Below are positions 11,686 to 24,600 of a stretch of 64,000 nucleotides of DNA, piece after piece. Within the stretch, counting starts at the first letter, position 1, and the number at the start of each line of letters is the position of its first letter. Position numbers and translations under genes: made by a program. The DNA comes from Topomyia yanbarensis (Eukaryota; Arthropoda; Insecta; Diptera; Culicidae): contig NC_080670.1 in the NCBI RefSeq assembly GCF_030247195.1, positions 30,924,497-30,988,496 on the forward strand. Reading direction: 5' to 3'. The notes beneath the pieces are model-generated. The model worked only from the letters and a program-made list of their open reading frames with translations. It had not been told where the DNA came from and searched no databases.

Positions 11686-13454
11686 TCAATAAGTTCTGGT
11701 TTTTGATAGCCTTTTCAGATCTCGTGTAGTGATTCCTTGAAGCTGGTGATTGTCGGTTTTACTTGGAAGCGCATTCCAGCGAAGGGCTCCGTAAATCAGC
11801 ACACTTTTTCTACTGCTGGTAGTGTTCGTTGGGATGTGGAATGAGCTTGTGCGCTCCGAGAAACTTTTCTGATGATGTTCCAGGATATATCCGGGGTGCG
11901 ATTCGTAAAACCTACTATGCATGAAGCAGTTGATGCGAAACTGGTAGTGCTGCATCAGGTCCCGCCCTAGAATTGTATTGCGGACAGCTGCTAAAGACTC
12001 CCTTTTCCGGATGTTATAAACAAACGAACTCCGGCTTTAAAGCATCTTAGTAGTTGTTCTTATAGCTGAGTTGATAAACCTGGAACATATACCGTGTCAC
12101 CGTATGTGAGATAAGGTACGATGACTGCTCCGCATCAGCTTCCTGCGTGTGGGTGTCGAAAGGACAGATGCGAAGCGGCGGAAAGTCCATAATGTGCCGA
12201 ATACTTTCTTTGTGATATTATTCACCTGTGCCGCCCATTTTAAGTTGCAGTCCATTTTTAACTCTAGATTGGCGACTTCTTTGGACAGCGGGGTAATCTC
12301 CGCAAAATGAGATCCTTAGGGGTGTTATGCTGCAGAAGATTATAGCCTGAGTTTTTGTGGGTTAGGAAAAAGTTTGTTGCTCGCTGTTCACTGTTCGATT
12401 GCGTTGAGATCAGCATTTAATATATTGATCATATTTTCTACATTTTGCACCGGGCCGGAAATGTAGATTTGCCTGTCGTCGGCGTACAGGTGGTATTCGC
12501 AGAGAGAATTTCAGGCATGCTATTAATATATAGGGAAAATAACAGTGCACTGAGACAGGATCCTTGGGGAGTTCCATCTGTAAGTACTCTCTCCGCTGAC
12601 TTCTTCCCATCTACTTTGACAAGCTGAGTACGGTGCTTCAGATATGATGTTAACAAGTCGCAATCATCAGCATAGAAACCAAACTCTTCCTCTAGCTAGA
12701 TTGATACGCAGATTGAAAGCAAGCGACAGGTCGACAAGAACCATCACAGTACAGTTGCCTTTGTCTAGGTTGATATAGATATCGTGTACGACTTTTGTTA
12801 GGGTGGTGGTAGTACTATGACGTTTTCGATATCCTGATTGATGTTTGGCAAGCAGCTGTAGTCGATGGTTGTCCAGATACCTAGAGATCTGGTCGAGCAG
12901 AATTTTCTCGAATATTTTAGAGATAGCTGGGAGGACATTAATTGGACGATAGTCTTTTGGCTCGAAGGGATTGGCAGATTTTGGAATCGGCGTTATGATG
13001 GCCTTTTTCCAATTTTCGGAAATCTGCGACTATCGATGATCGCATTGAAGAGGTGAACGAAAGCGAAATCCACTATTGGTGAAGTCCGGAAGCGCTCTTG
13101 CTGGCAAATCACTTTGGTGTATTGTTCGTGTACGCAGCTGTAGGTGCCCGTCAGTGAAGAAGTCGTTGAGTTGGTGGATACTGATACTTCCGTCCGCAGG
13201 ATCAGTTTTTTGTTATTGTGGATTCCTTCTCGGCGAAGGTTGTTCCAGAGTTTTTTCGCAAGTAGTTCACAACCGAAATTCATATCACTTGACAGAGTTA
13301 ACCAATCTGGATGGTTTATACGCCAAAAGAACTGTGTATTATTGTAGTTCATACTAATGGAGACCGGACTACCGTGATCTAAAACACCGGAGTTATTCCG
13401 GATTGCATTGGAGCTATTTGGTTTTGCCATTTGGAGTTTTTCTATTAATAGCAT
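11686..13454 (-). pseudogene. Decayed LINE, reverse-transcriptase part (LINE A)
   Basis: Read on the minus strand, this is the pol protein of a non-LTR retrotransposon, broken by frameshifts. In order from 13,454 down: a linker ending FVHLFNAIIDSRRFPKI; after a frameshift near 13,000, the fingers/palm blocks ITPIPK, DYRPINVLPAISKIFEK, HQSGYRKRHST and VMVLVDLSLAF; then a gap near 12,690; then DGTPQGSCLSALLF; another frameshift; the catalytic box YADDRQIYIS (about 12,470-12,500); and finally a C-terminal tail with GALRWNALPS (11,686-11,955). The protein would have copied element RNA into the genome. The order is complete enough to show a once full palm, but no continuous frame survives. The clade is probably Jockey/CR1-like; this was not resolved. 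Confidence 0.85.
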
Positions 13455-13619
13455 GAAAATTTTCTATGAGAATAAACTTAAACTATTTTAAAATTTGTAG
13501 AATTTATTAAAGCCCACCATACTGAAATAATTTGAGGTTTGGCCAATCTTCCCCGAGGGCCCTGGAACTAGCCACAAGAGGTTAATAATGAATGTTCATT
13601 GGGTCCATTGTAAATATGA

Positions 13620-14500
13620 CTCCAATGTAAGTGGCAGAAGACTATGTCCCAGAACCAAATACAACGTTTTCAAACAACAAGGACACTTGACCAGTTCTCC
13701 GGTGAATCCAGATTTTGGTCCCAGATGGACGCTTTTATTAAATCGCAAATCTTCATCATGCGACGTAGCCAGAATATCTGTAGAGCTTTACAAGATAGTT
13801 TAAGGCATTCAATCGAGGGGAACGACACTCCTCGATTTGTTGATGAAATGAACATAAAATTTATATTTCTGAACGGATTGATAAAGATTTACATTAGTTA
13901 GTTCGAAATTGATTCGAATTTTCAACATTGCCAAAAAATAGTTTCAAATGGCCGAAGATGGTTTGAAATGTGTCATGAAAAACAAAATGAAATGCTCGAA
14001 ATTCACGTTTTGACAGCTTCAGTGCTCGATGAAACCAAAACAAAACATTTCCAGCAGCATAACTGCATGACCAAATCAAAACAAAAACATAAATTTTGTT
14101 GTCAGAATTGTTGAAAGATTCAAACATTGAGTATACAGAGTTGCCAGTTCCATAAAAATCGTCGAAATTCGAGCAAAATTTGCTTGAGATTTGATAGTTT
14201 TTTTGTAATTTCTGCGATTTTTCTTAACAATGCTCGAATTGTTAGAAAATTGGCAAAATTTTCTAAAATTACCGGAAAAAGTACGAATTCATGTAAAACT
14301 GAACGGAATAAAACAATCATTCTGAAGTGACGTTCCCCTCGCATTCAATGCAAGTTTTGAGGCCATTTGGTCGCGATGGTCAGTTTCGGTGAATCCGGAA
14401 TATGATCCTAGAAGGTCACTTGTAATCTGAAAATGTCAGATTTGGTTCTTGCACATAGTCTTCCTCAAAATACATCAATATGTTGTGCTTTAGTAAATCC
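13620..14500. repeat. Imperfect fold-back: inverted arms around 0.5 kb
   Basis: The left arm (about 13,625-13,830) and the reverse complement of the right arm (about 14,330-14,480) share GAAGACTATGT, AGAACCAAAT and GAGGGGAACG. The arms are strongly diverged. The loop between them is AT-rich and without coding sequence. Confidence 0.55.
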
Positions 14501-15199
14501 TACAAGTTTTAAAACAGTTTAATCTCATAGAAAACTTCTGTTAAATGACAAAATTGACTAACCCTAACGCACTGCGGAATAACTCTGGTATTTTTGGACC
14601 ATGGTGGTCCAATAAAGATTAACAAGTTAGTGCTATCGGCCAGATGGTCAAAAAGTATTTGGCCAACATGGACATCGTCATGAAGGAGCGGAAATTATTT
14701 GATCCGTCGTTAATCGTTCAGCCAACGGGTGCAGCCTGCTAATCAGAATACGTGAGAGTATTGCATGGCGGCATCCAACCAAAGCCATTTCTTTTTCCAC
14801 CCATTACTTATTACAGCCAATCACTCCCGACTTTTAGAAGTTCAGCCGGGAGTTCATCCTTCCCAGTGGCCTTGCCATTTTTCAACTCTCGAGTGGCCTT
14901 TCGCACTTCACATCCACAGCTTGTCCATCATTTTCAAATCCCATTCTGTTTGTGCTTTCTCCACTCGTTTGTGCATTCAATACCAACTCAACAGGCCCCT
15001 TCCACCTGGTAGTTGCTCCTGTACGAGCTGTTACCACATTCCCATTCCGCAACAAGTTCTTGGGGTCCTTCTTTGTGATTGATTGGTTGATCTGTTATGT
15101 GTAATTAGGATATCAAAGTTTTCTTTTTCCGGGCTTGGCAGTTATCCATATACAAAAGTTTTCCGAAGATACTGAACCTTCGATGTTAACGGCTTCGAA
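14501..15199. other. No gene recognised
   Basis: Short frames around 14,752-15,082 have no identifiable domain. This stretch separates LINE A from LINE B. I see no clear repeat boundary in it. Confidence 0.4.
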
Positions 15200-15200
15200 A

Positions 15201-16140
15201 TTATATGATCTTGACGGTAGTTTCTCTTATATTGTGTATTACGCTTATAGACCATAAGTCTTTACCTCCGCAGAGTTTTTGGATGTCAATTGGATTGGAT
15301 AGATTGGATGAGATACATACAGATACCCCATGACCGCGAGTCGCTTCTAGAATAGACTGGAAGTACACAATGTCAAAAACACCTTCAATATCTAGGAACA
15401 CCTATTTATTTAACCTGTTAGCCTCGTTCAGACTAGAGACAGTAGTGCATAGGTTTTGCCAGCCAGCCCGCTCTGCAGATCTAAGACATTTCTTATATGC
15501 ACTACGCGATGGCCTGAAAGCCCTGGAGTCATCACGCTGACGCCAGTACCAAGCTCTTCTCATATCCTTCTTCATGCTTTCAAGCTCAGCCCTCCACCAC
15601 GGGGTTTCCCTAGTTGATTTAACAGTACGAAGTGGTCAAGTTTCTTCGCAGGTTGCTACTATGAATGATTTTGTCATATTCACGACGTCATCCAAGTCGT
15701 TTAGGTTACTAATTGTTGGCTAATATTCATGAAATTTAGTCGCCAAATTTTCCAAAAAGAGGGCCCAGTTTGTAAATTTAGGATTACGAGATACTGAGGC
15801 TGACATCAAGAAGATCGAAAAATATATATTTACAATCGGATAGAGGTTCAGTTTCATTTGAAACCTGCCAAATTCCCAGCTCATACAAAAACTCAGAGCA
15901 GAGCGTTATGTCTAACACCTCCTCGCTCCCAGATCTCGCAAAAGTTGGTCCCACATTCAGACTATGTAGATTTGTACTACTTATGTACTCCATCACTTCA
16001 GAGCCTCTCAGATTTATGTCTGCCCCAAACGATGTGATGAGCATTTGCATCACTGCCCATAATTAGCGGGAGCCCATTTCTGCTACAGCAATATACAATG
16101 CTTCTCAAATCATCAGAAGGATACGGTAGATATGCTAAAC
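15201..16140 (-). pseudogene. LINE B ORF2 remnant: endonuclease, linker and RT fragment
   Basis: On the minus strand from 16,140 down: an AP-endonuclease domain with [15 protein letters not shown], then the catalytic-site phrase [13 protein letters not shown] frameshift near 16,035 is followed by ADINLRGSEVMEYISSTNLH, VGPTFARSGSEEVLDITLCS and PLSDCKYIFFDL. The inter-domain linker follows, with ETPWWRAELESMKKD (about 15,590). Then comes RT palm motif FLDIEGVFD (about 15,390). The expected fingers blocks between linker and palm are missing, so the copy has an internal deletion. The APE endonuclease plus this RT style points to the R1/LOA/Jockey group. Non-functional. Confidence 0.88.
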
Positions 16141-16142
16141 AA

Positions 16143-16347
<205 letters not shown>

Positions 16348-16389
16348 CATCTGACAACACATAGTCTTGATGAATAAACGAAAATCTAA

Positions 16390-17243
16390 TTATAATAACG
16401 AAGATCGCAATTTCTGCGCGAATTTGTGCGACGGTTCTGCAAAGGCGAACAGATCCTCAACTGTGGAGAAATTTCGCATACATGCTGATATCGGTTCGTT
16501 GCTGAGGGGAATCACTCGTCGATTTAAGTTTTTTGGCTGATGTATGAATTCCCTAAATAACAATCCAACGGGCCAAGATGCCTCTAATGCCTTTGTTTTC
16601 ATACCGGGCTCTAGTCCAATTTTATAGGACACGAATGACATGCCGGCGACATCTTTACCTTTCGATACAAGCCGTACCAAATCAATGGGTTCAGGTACAT
16701 TCAAACAACGGGATATAATTTTCTGCGCGTCACGGTCCGTGACTAGTGGGTTGGGGCCAGAAAAGTATAGCTAAAATTTGTCAACGTTGGTAATAAAAGA
16801 GCGTAGTGAGAGATCACTCAGATCGATCAGATTGGTTCCACAATCGGACGGGGCCTGAACAGCTGTTTTGTCTTCCATTCGGCAACGTTTAGTGCCCCTA
16901 GGCCATGTAGGAGTATTCGGTGCTGTCCACACAGACTGAGCTGCTGATCCAGGCATATTGTCGATCTTTTTACTTAGCGCCACAACAGCACTAGAAAGTT
17001 GTTCGACTTTTGTTGGCAAATCGTTTGCGGTGCGAGTTGGGTCTCAGCGATGAAAGTACGAATGCTTCGACCGTTCAACTCTTCCCTGCATGTAGAGCAG
17101 AGAAGCATAATTCTGCCGTTGTCAAATGTGTCCTTCAAACCTCTTGTGTTGATGCCGGAACAGGTTTGACTTATATGCAAAAAAGCATCGCTGAAAAAAG
17201 CAGATTGCACAGACATCGCGAGTTGTGAGCTCCGATGAGACAC
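16390..17243 (-). pseudogene. LINE B ORF1 (gag-like) remnant with zinc-finger-like region
   Basis: The downstream part (16,390-16,704 minus) contains PEPIDLVRLVSKGKDVAGMS, FVSYKIGL and WPVGLLFREF, a style of nucleic-acid-binding ORF1 seen in Jockey-group LINEs. The upstream part (16,974-17,243) reads DAFLHISQTCSGIN and LLCSTCREEL, resembling the tail of a PHD-type zinc finger. A hydrophilic stretch lies between them. Frameshifts separate the pieces. The order ORF1 then ORF2 on the minus strand fits one decayed element of about 15.2-17.2 kb. Confidence 0.75.
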
Positions 17244-17465
17244 GCGTCAATATCAAGAATGCAAGCACGAGGTATTTCACGTGAGTTTGTCATGCCTGTC
17301 TCGTTATAAGCAACGAAGGCAGTGTGATGAAACTTTCAAATATAGAAGTTTCCATTATGGAAATATGGTTCTTGAGCCAATGCTATAGAAGTTGTACGTT
17401 CCTGCATTAGTCGAGATAGATTCATAATTGATGTACGTTTATGCTGGAGAACGATTTGTGCTATT

Positions 17466-17720
17466 CTAACCATTGTTGGTTACAAAACTGCACATTTCAT
17501 TTCCATAATATATTGCACAACAACTAGAGAACACCAAGCAAATTGGGATGTTAACACAATGCGCCATATCAGGATTAAATGGGACATGATCATTTGATTC
17601 CCACGATTTGCGAGGAAAATAATGGTCCACTGTGTCAGAGATTCGCATAACACAGTAAGGGCAAAACCCAAAATGCTCCGTGCGCGACTGACATATTTTA
17701 GACCATCCAGCCATCGGCAC
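17466..17720 (-). other. Open frame with a CPYC...DHY zinc-like motif, uncertain
   Basis: An 84-codon minus-strand frame includes HFGFCPYCVMRISDTVDHYF followed by further cysteines (AHCVNIPICLVF). CPYC followed by DHY resembles the first part of an HNH-type nuclease fold. The remaining ligands are not clearly placed and no asparagine-histidine end is visible. It may simply be the 5' region of LINE B. Function not assigned. Confidence 0.2.
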
Positions 17721-19954
17721 GGAACTACACCTTGACTTTGGGACTCCTGCTTTCAGTCGCCTCCTAGGACGTAGGAGCAGAAACTCAGCGGCTCAATTCT
17801 TGGCAGGATGCCACACGGCCTCTGGGCAGGTTCGTCTGTACCCATCGAAATTTGATAATCGAAACCCAGTAAAACTTCACTGAACTACAATCAGCCGAAA
17901 GTTTCAGCAAACCCCTAAAAAATCCAGCAAAATAACGCTAAACGTCGACGCAAAAAAAAAATTTGGTGCATTGAACGAGCGTTCCTCTGCGTAATGCAGC
18001 ATACTGGGATGCTCGCCCGGCTCTTCCCAGGTTCCGTTTGCCATTGAGAATATTTTAAACCCCCTCAAAAATTTTAACCATAGGACGAGTCGGATGACAC
18101 TGGGATTCCCGATTTGGCTGGTTTTTACCACCGGAACAGGAAGTCCGTAGTGTAATTCTTAGCCGGTTGAAGCAACCACTACCGACACTACACGGCTTAT
18201 CTAGACTGCTCGGAGAAGAAAGCTGACATTGAAGGACAGCTTCCATAGATGGCCGAACAGATACCAAAAAAACTTTCTGGAGCGCGGTGCGAGATGGTCT
18301 CGCTAACTTTGAACTGGATGAATATCCGCACATTTTGAGAAGTTATACAAATGAGTAACCTCTATCCAGTTATGAATACTTAAAGAAATGTTGGTGAAAG
18401 TCCCGACCAGAGTTTTCAAACATATTTTATTTATTACTGCATAGTTTTTAATCAACAGTGACAGCGTCAAGTAACGTGTTTCCCATGAAATTGTTTTACA
18501 CTTCAGTTTAACTGTAGCCAAAAACAGATAAGATTTGTCCCAGTACTGGATTCTTGCTTTCAGTTTCTCTAGAGAAAACATGAGCAAAAAAAACTGCTGT
18601 TTGTTACCAGAAGAAAAGGGAATTGCTTCAGAGCACTTCCAGTTTTTTCTAGAAAACAAACTTTAACTAGTTAATTTCAAACTTCGACACTATTTTCTTT
18701 CAAGCTGCTCGATTGCAAAAGCTTGTGGTAACCATTCTATTTGCAGGTAGAACCGCTCTAGAACAACAATACTTGATAGTAACTTACAAACTGTTCGTTT
18801 CCTACCCATTTTTTTGTACACAAACAAGCATCAGCTGTTAAATGACAGCTCAAGTAACTACACGCACACATTCAAGCCAGCACTCGATTTGCACTGGAGT
18901 GTTCCATTGACACTGGGCCAGTGCAAAACACCGGCACGGTGTCAGTGCCATCAATCGAAAAACCTAATAGGCATCTCTAAAGAATTACAAATTTTCTAGC
19001 ATTTACAAGAATTTCTGGGAAAAAATCCACAATGTGCTAATATTGATGTAAACAAACTTCCGGCAGTGTGTCAGTCAGCCACTTGACTGTTGGTATCGAA
19101 GCGTAGAATGTGAAGGGTTCTTCAAAGGGATTCCATTCCCCTTCTAGTTATCGTTCGGGCTAAACTGTTGCTCACCAGCATACATATATGGAAGCTGAAC
19201 GACCAACAACCCTTTTTCACTTGTTCCATTTGTGCAAGGTTCAGTACACAAAGGGTGCGTGATCCAGATTTGGCGTATGTATTGTTAAAATTTGACAGTT
19301 ATCATACTGCATGACACCAACAAACGCACATTTTGATCCAATCTAACGATTTTTATTTGAAACTAACAAATTCGAACGACTGACGGATGCCAAAAACTCT
19401 ACAAAAGGGATGTTAGTAGTGTAAATGAATCTGCTCACATCTCTAGCCCTGTATTAAAATTTCTGACTGCTTATTGTCAACTACAGATGCAAAGACACGC
19501 TAAAGTAGTTTGGTTTTTGTCCACACGAAATACCTGATTTCAAACAGTTTTTGAAGTGTGGAATGTTTTGTTTGCAACATTGAATAATTCAACATAATTT
19601 TTCAAAGGGATTAGAAAGAATTACCGTCTATAATCAATTTGACCTGAGATTTTAAAATTCAGATGCTTCTTAGGAGAATGGAAAGGCTCCTATGAAAAAA
19701 AAACCATCCAAACTATCGTCCTCTCAATAGATACTAGTGCAAAAATAGATAAAAATCCGTCGAAAAAGGTCAATTACTAACGCTAGGACCAACCCTGCAT
19801 CGCATACCCTAAAAATAATATCTCATCGCCGTCGCTCGGACCAGGAGAGTAATTATTACTGTCGCAATTTAATTCAAAGTTCACGCATTGTGCCCTCCCC
19901 CGTGTTGTTAATTAGTGCACGATTCTAGTTGACCTTTTTCCCTTATAGGCGCTA
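17721..19954. other. No gene recognised; probable LINE 5' region then mixed DNA
   Basis: Near 17,750 the phrase AGTCGCCTC...GGAGCAG...TTCTTGG resembles 41,640-41,690, suggesting repeat-derived sequence. The rest has only short frames. GC-richer, single-copy-looking DNA at about 19,790-19,950 precedes the T-rich zone. Confidence 0.4.
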
Positions 19955-21639
19955 TTTTGCGTTTTTTTTTTCATTTGTTTTTGTATCTGTGCTTTTTCAA
20001 GCTTTTGTTGTTTACATATCGTTGTTTCCCTTTTTTGTATTTTGTTCAGTGCATTTTCATTTTTTGGTTTCTTGATTTTTCCAATTATTTTATCTTTCTG
20101 CGTTTTATCTTGTTTACCTTCTTACTTATTTTATTATTCTTTCGTGGTCTGCACACCATTTTTTTGAATTCCTCTTTAACAAAGTATTTTTTATATCCCC
20201 CCCCCCCCTTTGTTTGCTGCTCTGCTTTAATATTTTATCGATTTTTTAACTCCGCCTTTTTTTCTTTTTTTACTGTGAATTCTTGGTTTTTCCTCTTTGC
20301 TATATTAGTTTGTTGTTCTGTTTTCGCCCTTTCAACTGTTCTTCCATAGTTTTATTATGTTTCCTTTGTTTCATTTTTCACAGATTTGTTATCTTTGTAT
20401 TTTAGTGAAATTTCGTTTTTCGTCCTTTGTATTTTTTGTCATTTTGCATTTTTTTATATTTGTCTTCTGGTTTTATTTGGTATTGTCTCTTTTTAAATTA
20501 GTTTTTTTTCTGTTTCATTTTATGCTTTGGTTGCGTCTTAGGCTTGGTTTCTGGGATGCTTTTCTTATTTTTTTGTTCTTATCGGTTTGCATGCCGTGTT
20601 GCTGTTTTTGTGATTTGTTTCATAATTGTTTTATTTTTTCCTGTTTGTGTTGTTCCTTGATATTTCTATTTATTATTTTCTTTGTGCTATTTTTTCTACC
20701 ATTTTTCCTATTCTGCGGTCTGCATATTATTATTTTATTGTGTCATGTACATGATTTTTTTTATTTTCGCTTGGTGTTGTTTTTATTGTGCTTTCTGATG
20801 TTTCTTTTTTTATTTATAGTCCCTTTGTACTCATGTTCATCTTTATTAGTATCTCAATGTTCGAATTCATTCTTTTGCATTTATTTAGCCTTTTTTCTAT
20901 ACATTTTCCCCAAATTTTCCATTCTATCATTTTGTATTCTTTTAATCTTTTTGTTTTGTTTCGACTTTTGCTTTATATTTGCCTTGGTCCTTGCTCTTAA
21001 ACACTTGAGTGTTTTCGAGTGTTCATTCATGGTTATGAAGCCACAATAGGTTTTATGTTTTTCAAGTCTCATGGCAACATCCCAATCTATTACCTTTTAT
21101 TAGTTTTCTTGGTTTTTCCTTTATTTTAGTTCACACTCTTTGCTTTTATCTTTGTTTTACTATGGCGCTACATTGACTTATTTTTGATTTTTGATTTGCT
21201 CTAGTTTTGCTTTCTCATTTTTATCTTTGTTTTTTTTGTTGATTTCCTTGTTCCACGACTTCGCAATTTTTTGCTTTTCAGTGGTCTATATTTTCTGACA
21301 TTTTTATCTTTCTTTCTTCGTTTGCTTGTTTTTATGTTTTCGTTGCTCCCTTTTCTTGTTGTTCAGTTGTTCAGTTATTCTTTTATTTTTCTTGCATCTT
21401 GAGTATCATTTCTTGTTAGTTGCAATTGATTTCCTGTTTTATTTTTTGGTTCATAGACGTTTATTCTTTTTTTTATTGTTTCCTATTTTTCTTTCCCCTT
21501 TTTGCTTTTTATCCTTTTTCCATTTTTAATCCTCTTTTTCTTTTTCCTATTAGCTATTTTTCTATTCCCTTTTCCTTTCTTCGATTTCCTTTGTCCTTTT
21601 TCCTTTCTAATATTTTTATTGTTTTTAATGATTAATGTT
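19955..21639 (+). repeat. T-rich strand-asymmetric zone flanking the satellite
   Basis: About 1.7 kb in which the plus strand is overwhelmingly T with scattered GTTTTC/CATTTTT words. These grow more regular towards 21,640, where they become GTTTTTCAT units. Long Phe/Leu-rich frames here are composition artefacts. Best read as an old, mutated edge of the satellite (inference). Confidence 0.65.
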
Positions 21640-24600
21640 TTTGATGTTTTTTGTTTTTTATGCTTTTTGTGTTTCTTATTTTTTTTGTGGTTTAATGTTT
21701 TTCATGCTGTTCATGCTCCTTATCCTTTTTTGTGTTTTTTCGTATTTACATGTTTGTTTTTCGTGTATTTCATGTTTCATCGTATTTTTAATGTTTTCGT
21801 ATTTTAAAGGTTTTTGGGGTTTTTCGTGTTTCTCATTATTTTTCCGTGTTTTTCATGTTTTTCATGTTTTTCGTGTTTTTCATGTTTTTCATGTTTTTCA
21901 CGTTTTTCACTTTTTTCATGTTTTTCATGTTTTCCATGTTTTCCATGTTTTTTTATGTTTTTCGTTTTTTTCGTGTTTCTCATTATTTTTCCGTGTTTTT
22001 CATGTTTTTCATGTTTTTCGTGTTTTTCATGTTTTTCACGTTTTTCACTTTTTTCATGTTTTTCATGTTTTCCATGTTTTCCATGTTTTTTTATGTTTTT
22101 CGTTTTTTTCGTGTTTTTCATATTTTTCATGTTTTTCGTGTTTTTTATGTTTTTTATGTTTTTGTTTTTCATGTTTTTCATGTTTTTATCTTTTTCATTG
22201 TTTTCATGTTTTTCATGTTTTTCATGTTTTCATGTTTTTCATGTTTTTCATGTTTTTCATGTTTTTCATGTTATTCATGTTATTCATGTTTTTCATGTTT
22301 TTCATGTTTTTCATGTTATTCATGTTTTTCATGTTTTTCATGTTTTTCATGTTTTTCATGTTTTTCATGTTTTTCATGTTTTTCATGTTTTTCATGTTTT
22401 TCATGTTTTTCATGTTTTTCATGTTTTTCATGTTTTTCATGTTTTTCATGTTTTTCATGTTTTTCATGTTTTTCATGTTTTTCATGTTTTTCATGTTTTT
22501 CATGTTTTTCATGTTTTTCATGTTTTTCATGTTTTTCATGTTTTTCATGTTTTTCATGTTTTTCATGTTTTTCATGTTTTTCATGTTTTTCATGTTTTTC
22601 ATGTTTTTCATGTTTTTCATGTTTTTCATGTTTTTCATGTTTTTCATGTTTTTCATGTTTTTCATGTTTTTCATGTTTTTCATGTTTTTCATGTTTTTCA
22701 TGTTTTTCATGTTTTTCATGTTTTTCATGTTTTTCATGTTTTTCATGTTTTTCATGTTTTTCATGTTTTTCATGTTTTTCATGTTTTTCATGTTTTTCAT
22801 GTTTTTCATGTTTTTCATGTTTTTCATGTTTTTCATGTTTTTCATGTTTTTCATGTTTTTCATGTTTTCCATGTTTTCCATGTTTTTCATGTTTTTCATG
22901 TTTTTCATGTTTTTCATGTTTTTCATGTTTTTCATGTTTTTCATGTTTTTCATGTTTTTCATGTTTTTCATGTTTTTCATGTTTTTCATGTTTTTCATGT
23001 TTTTCATGTTTTTCATGTTTTTCATGTTTTTCATGTTTTTCATGTTTTTCATGTTTTTCATGTTTTTCATGTTTTTCATGTTTTTCATGTTTTTCATGTT
23101 TTTCATGTTTTTCATGTTTTTCATGTTTTTCATGTTTTTCATGTTTTTCATGTTTTTCATGTTTTTCATGTTTTTCATGTTTTTCATGTTTTTCATGTTT
23201 TTCATGTTTTTCATGTTTTTCATGTTTTTCATGTTTTTCATGTTTTTCATGTTTTTCATGTTTTTCATGTTTTTCATGTTTTTCATGTTTTTCATGTTTT
23301 TCATGTTTTTCATGTTTTTCATGTTTTTCATGTTTTTCATGTTTTTCATGTTTTTCATGTTTTTCATGTTTTTCATGTTTTTCATGTTTTTCATGTTTTT
23401 CATGTTTTTCATGTTTTTCATGTTTTTCATGTTTTTCATGTTTTTCATGTTTTTCATGTTTTTCATGTTTTTCATGTTTTTCATGTTTTTCATGTTTTTC
23501 ATGTTTTTCATGTTTTTCATGTTTTTCATGTTTTTCATGTTTTTCATGTTTTTCATGTTTTTCATGTTTTTCATGTTTTTCATGTTTTTCATGTTTTTCA
23601 TGTTTTTCATGTTTTTCATGTTTTTCATGTTTTTCATGTTTTTCATGTTTTTCATGTTTTTCATGTTTTTCATGTTTTTCATGTTTTTCATGTTTTTCAT
23701 GTTTTTCATGTTTTTCATGTTTTTCATGTTTTTCATGTTTTTCATGTTTTTCATGTTTTTCATGTTTTTCATGTTTTTCATGTTTTTCATGTTTTTCATG
23801 TTTTTCATGTTTTTCATGTTTTTCATGTTTTTCATGTTTTTCATGTTTTTCATGTTTTTCATGTTTTTCATGTTTTTCATGTTTTTCATGTTTTTCATGT
23901 TTTTCATGTTTTTCATGTTTTTCATGTTTTTCATGTTTTTCATGTTTTTCATGTTTTTCATGTTTTTCATGTTTTTCATGTTTTTCATGTTTTTCATGTT
24001 TTTCATGTTTTTCATGTTTTTCATGTTTTTCATGTTTTTCATGTTTTTCATGTTTTTCATGTTTTTCATGTTTTTCATGTTTTTCATGTTTTTCATGTTT
24101 TTCATGTTTTTCATGTTTTTCATGTTTTTCATGTTTTTCATGTTTTTCATGTTTTTCATGTTTTTCATGTTTTTCATGTTTTTCATGTTTTTCATGTTTT
24201 TCATGTTTTTCATGTTTTTCATGTTTTTCATGTTTTTCATGTTTTTCATGTTTTTCATGTTTTTCATGTTTTTCATGTTTTTCATGTTTTTCATGTTTTT
24301 CATGTTTTTCATGTTTTTCATGTTTTTCATGTTTTTCATGTTTTTCATGTTTTTCATGTTTTTCATGTTTTTCATGTTTTTCATGTTTTTCATGTTTTTC
24401 ATGTTGTTCATGTTGTTCATGTTGTTCATGTTTTTCATGTTTTTCATGTTTTTCATGTTTTTCATGTTTTTCATGTTTTTCATGTTTTTCATGTTTTTCA
24501 TGTTTTTCATGTTTTTCATGTTTTTCATGTTTTTCATGTTTTTCATGTTTTTCATGTTTTTCATGTTTTTCATGTTTTTCATGTTTTTCATGTTTTTCAT

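Noticed and set aside
13805..14348. GCATTCAAT on both sides of an inner element as a target duplication
   Set aside because: GCATTCAATGC is nearly palindromic, so its presence on both sides follows from the inverted arms and does not prove insertion.
20357..21049. 230-codon Phe/Leu-rich frame as a membrane protein
   Set aside because: Lies in a T-rich strand where any open frame codes for Phe and Leu. Adjacent frames look the same.
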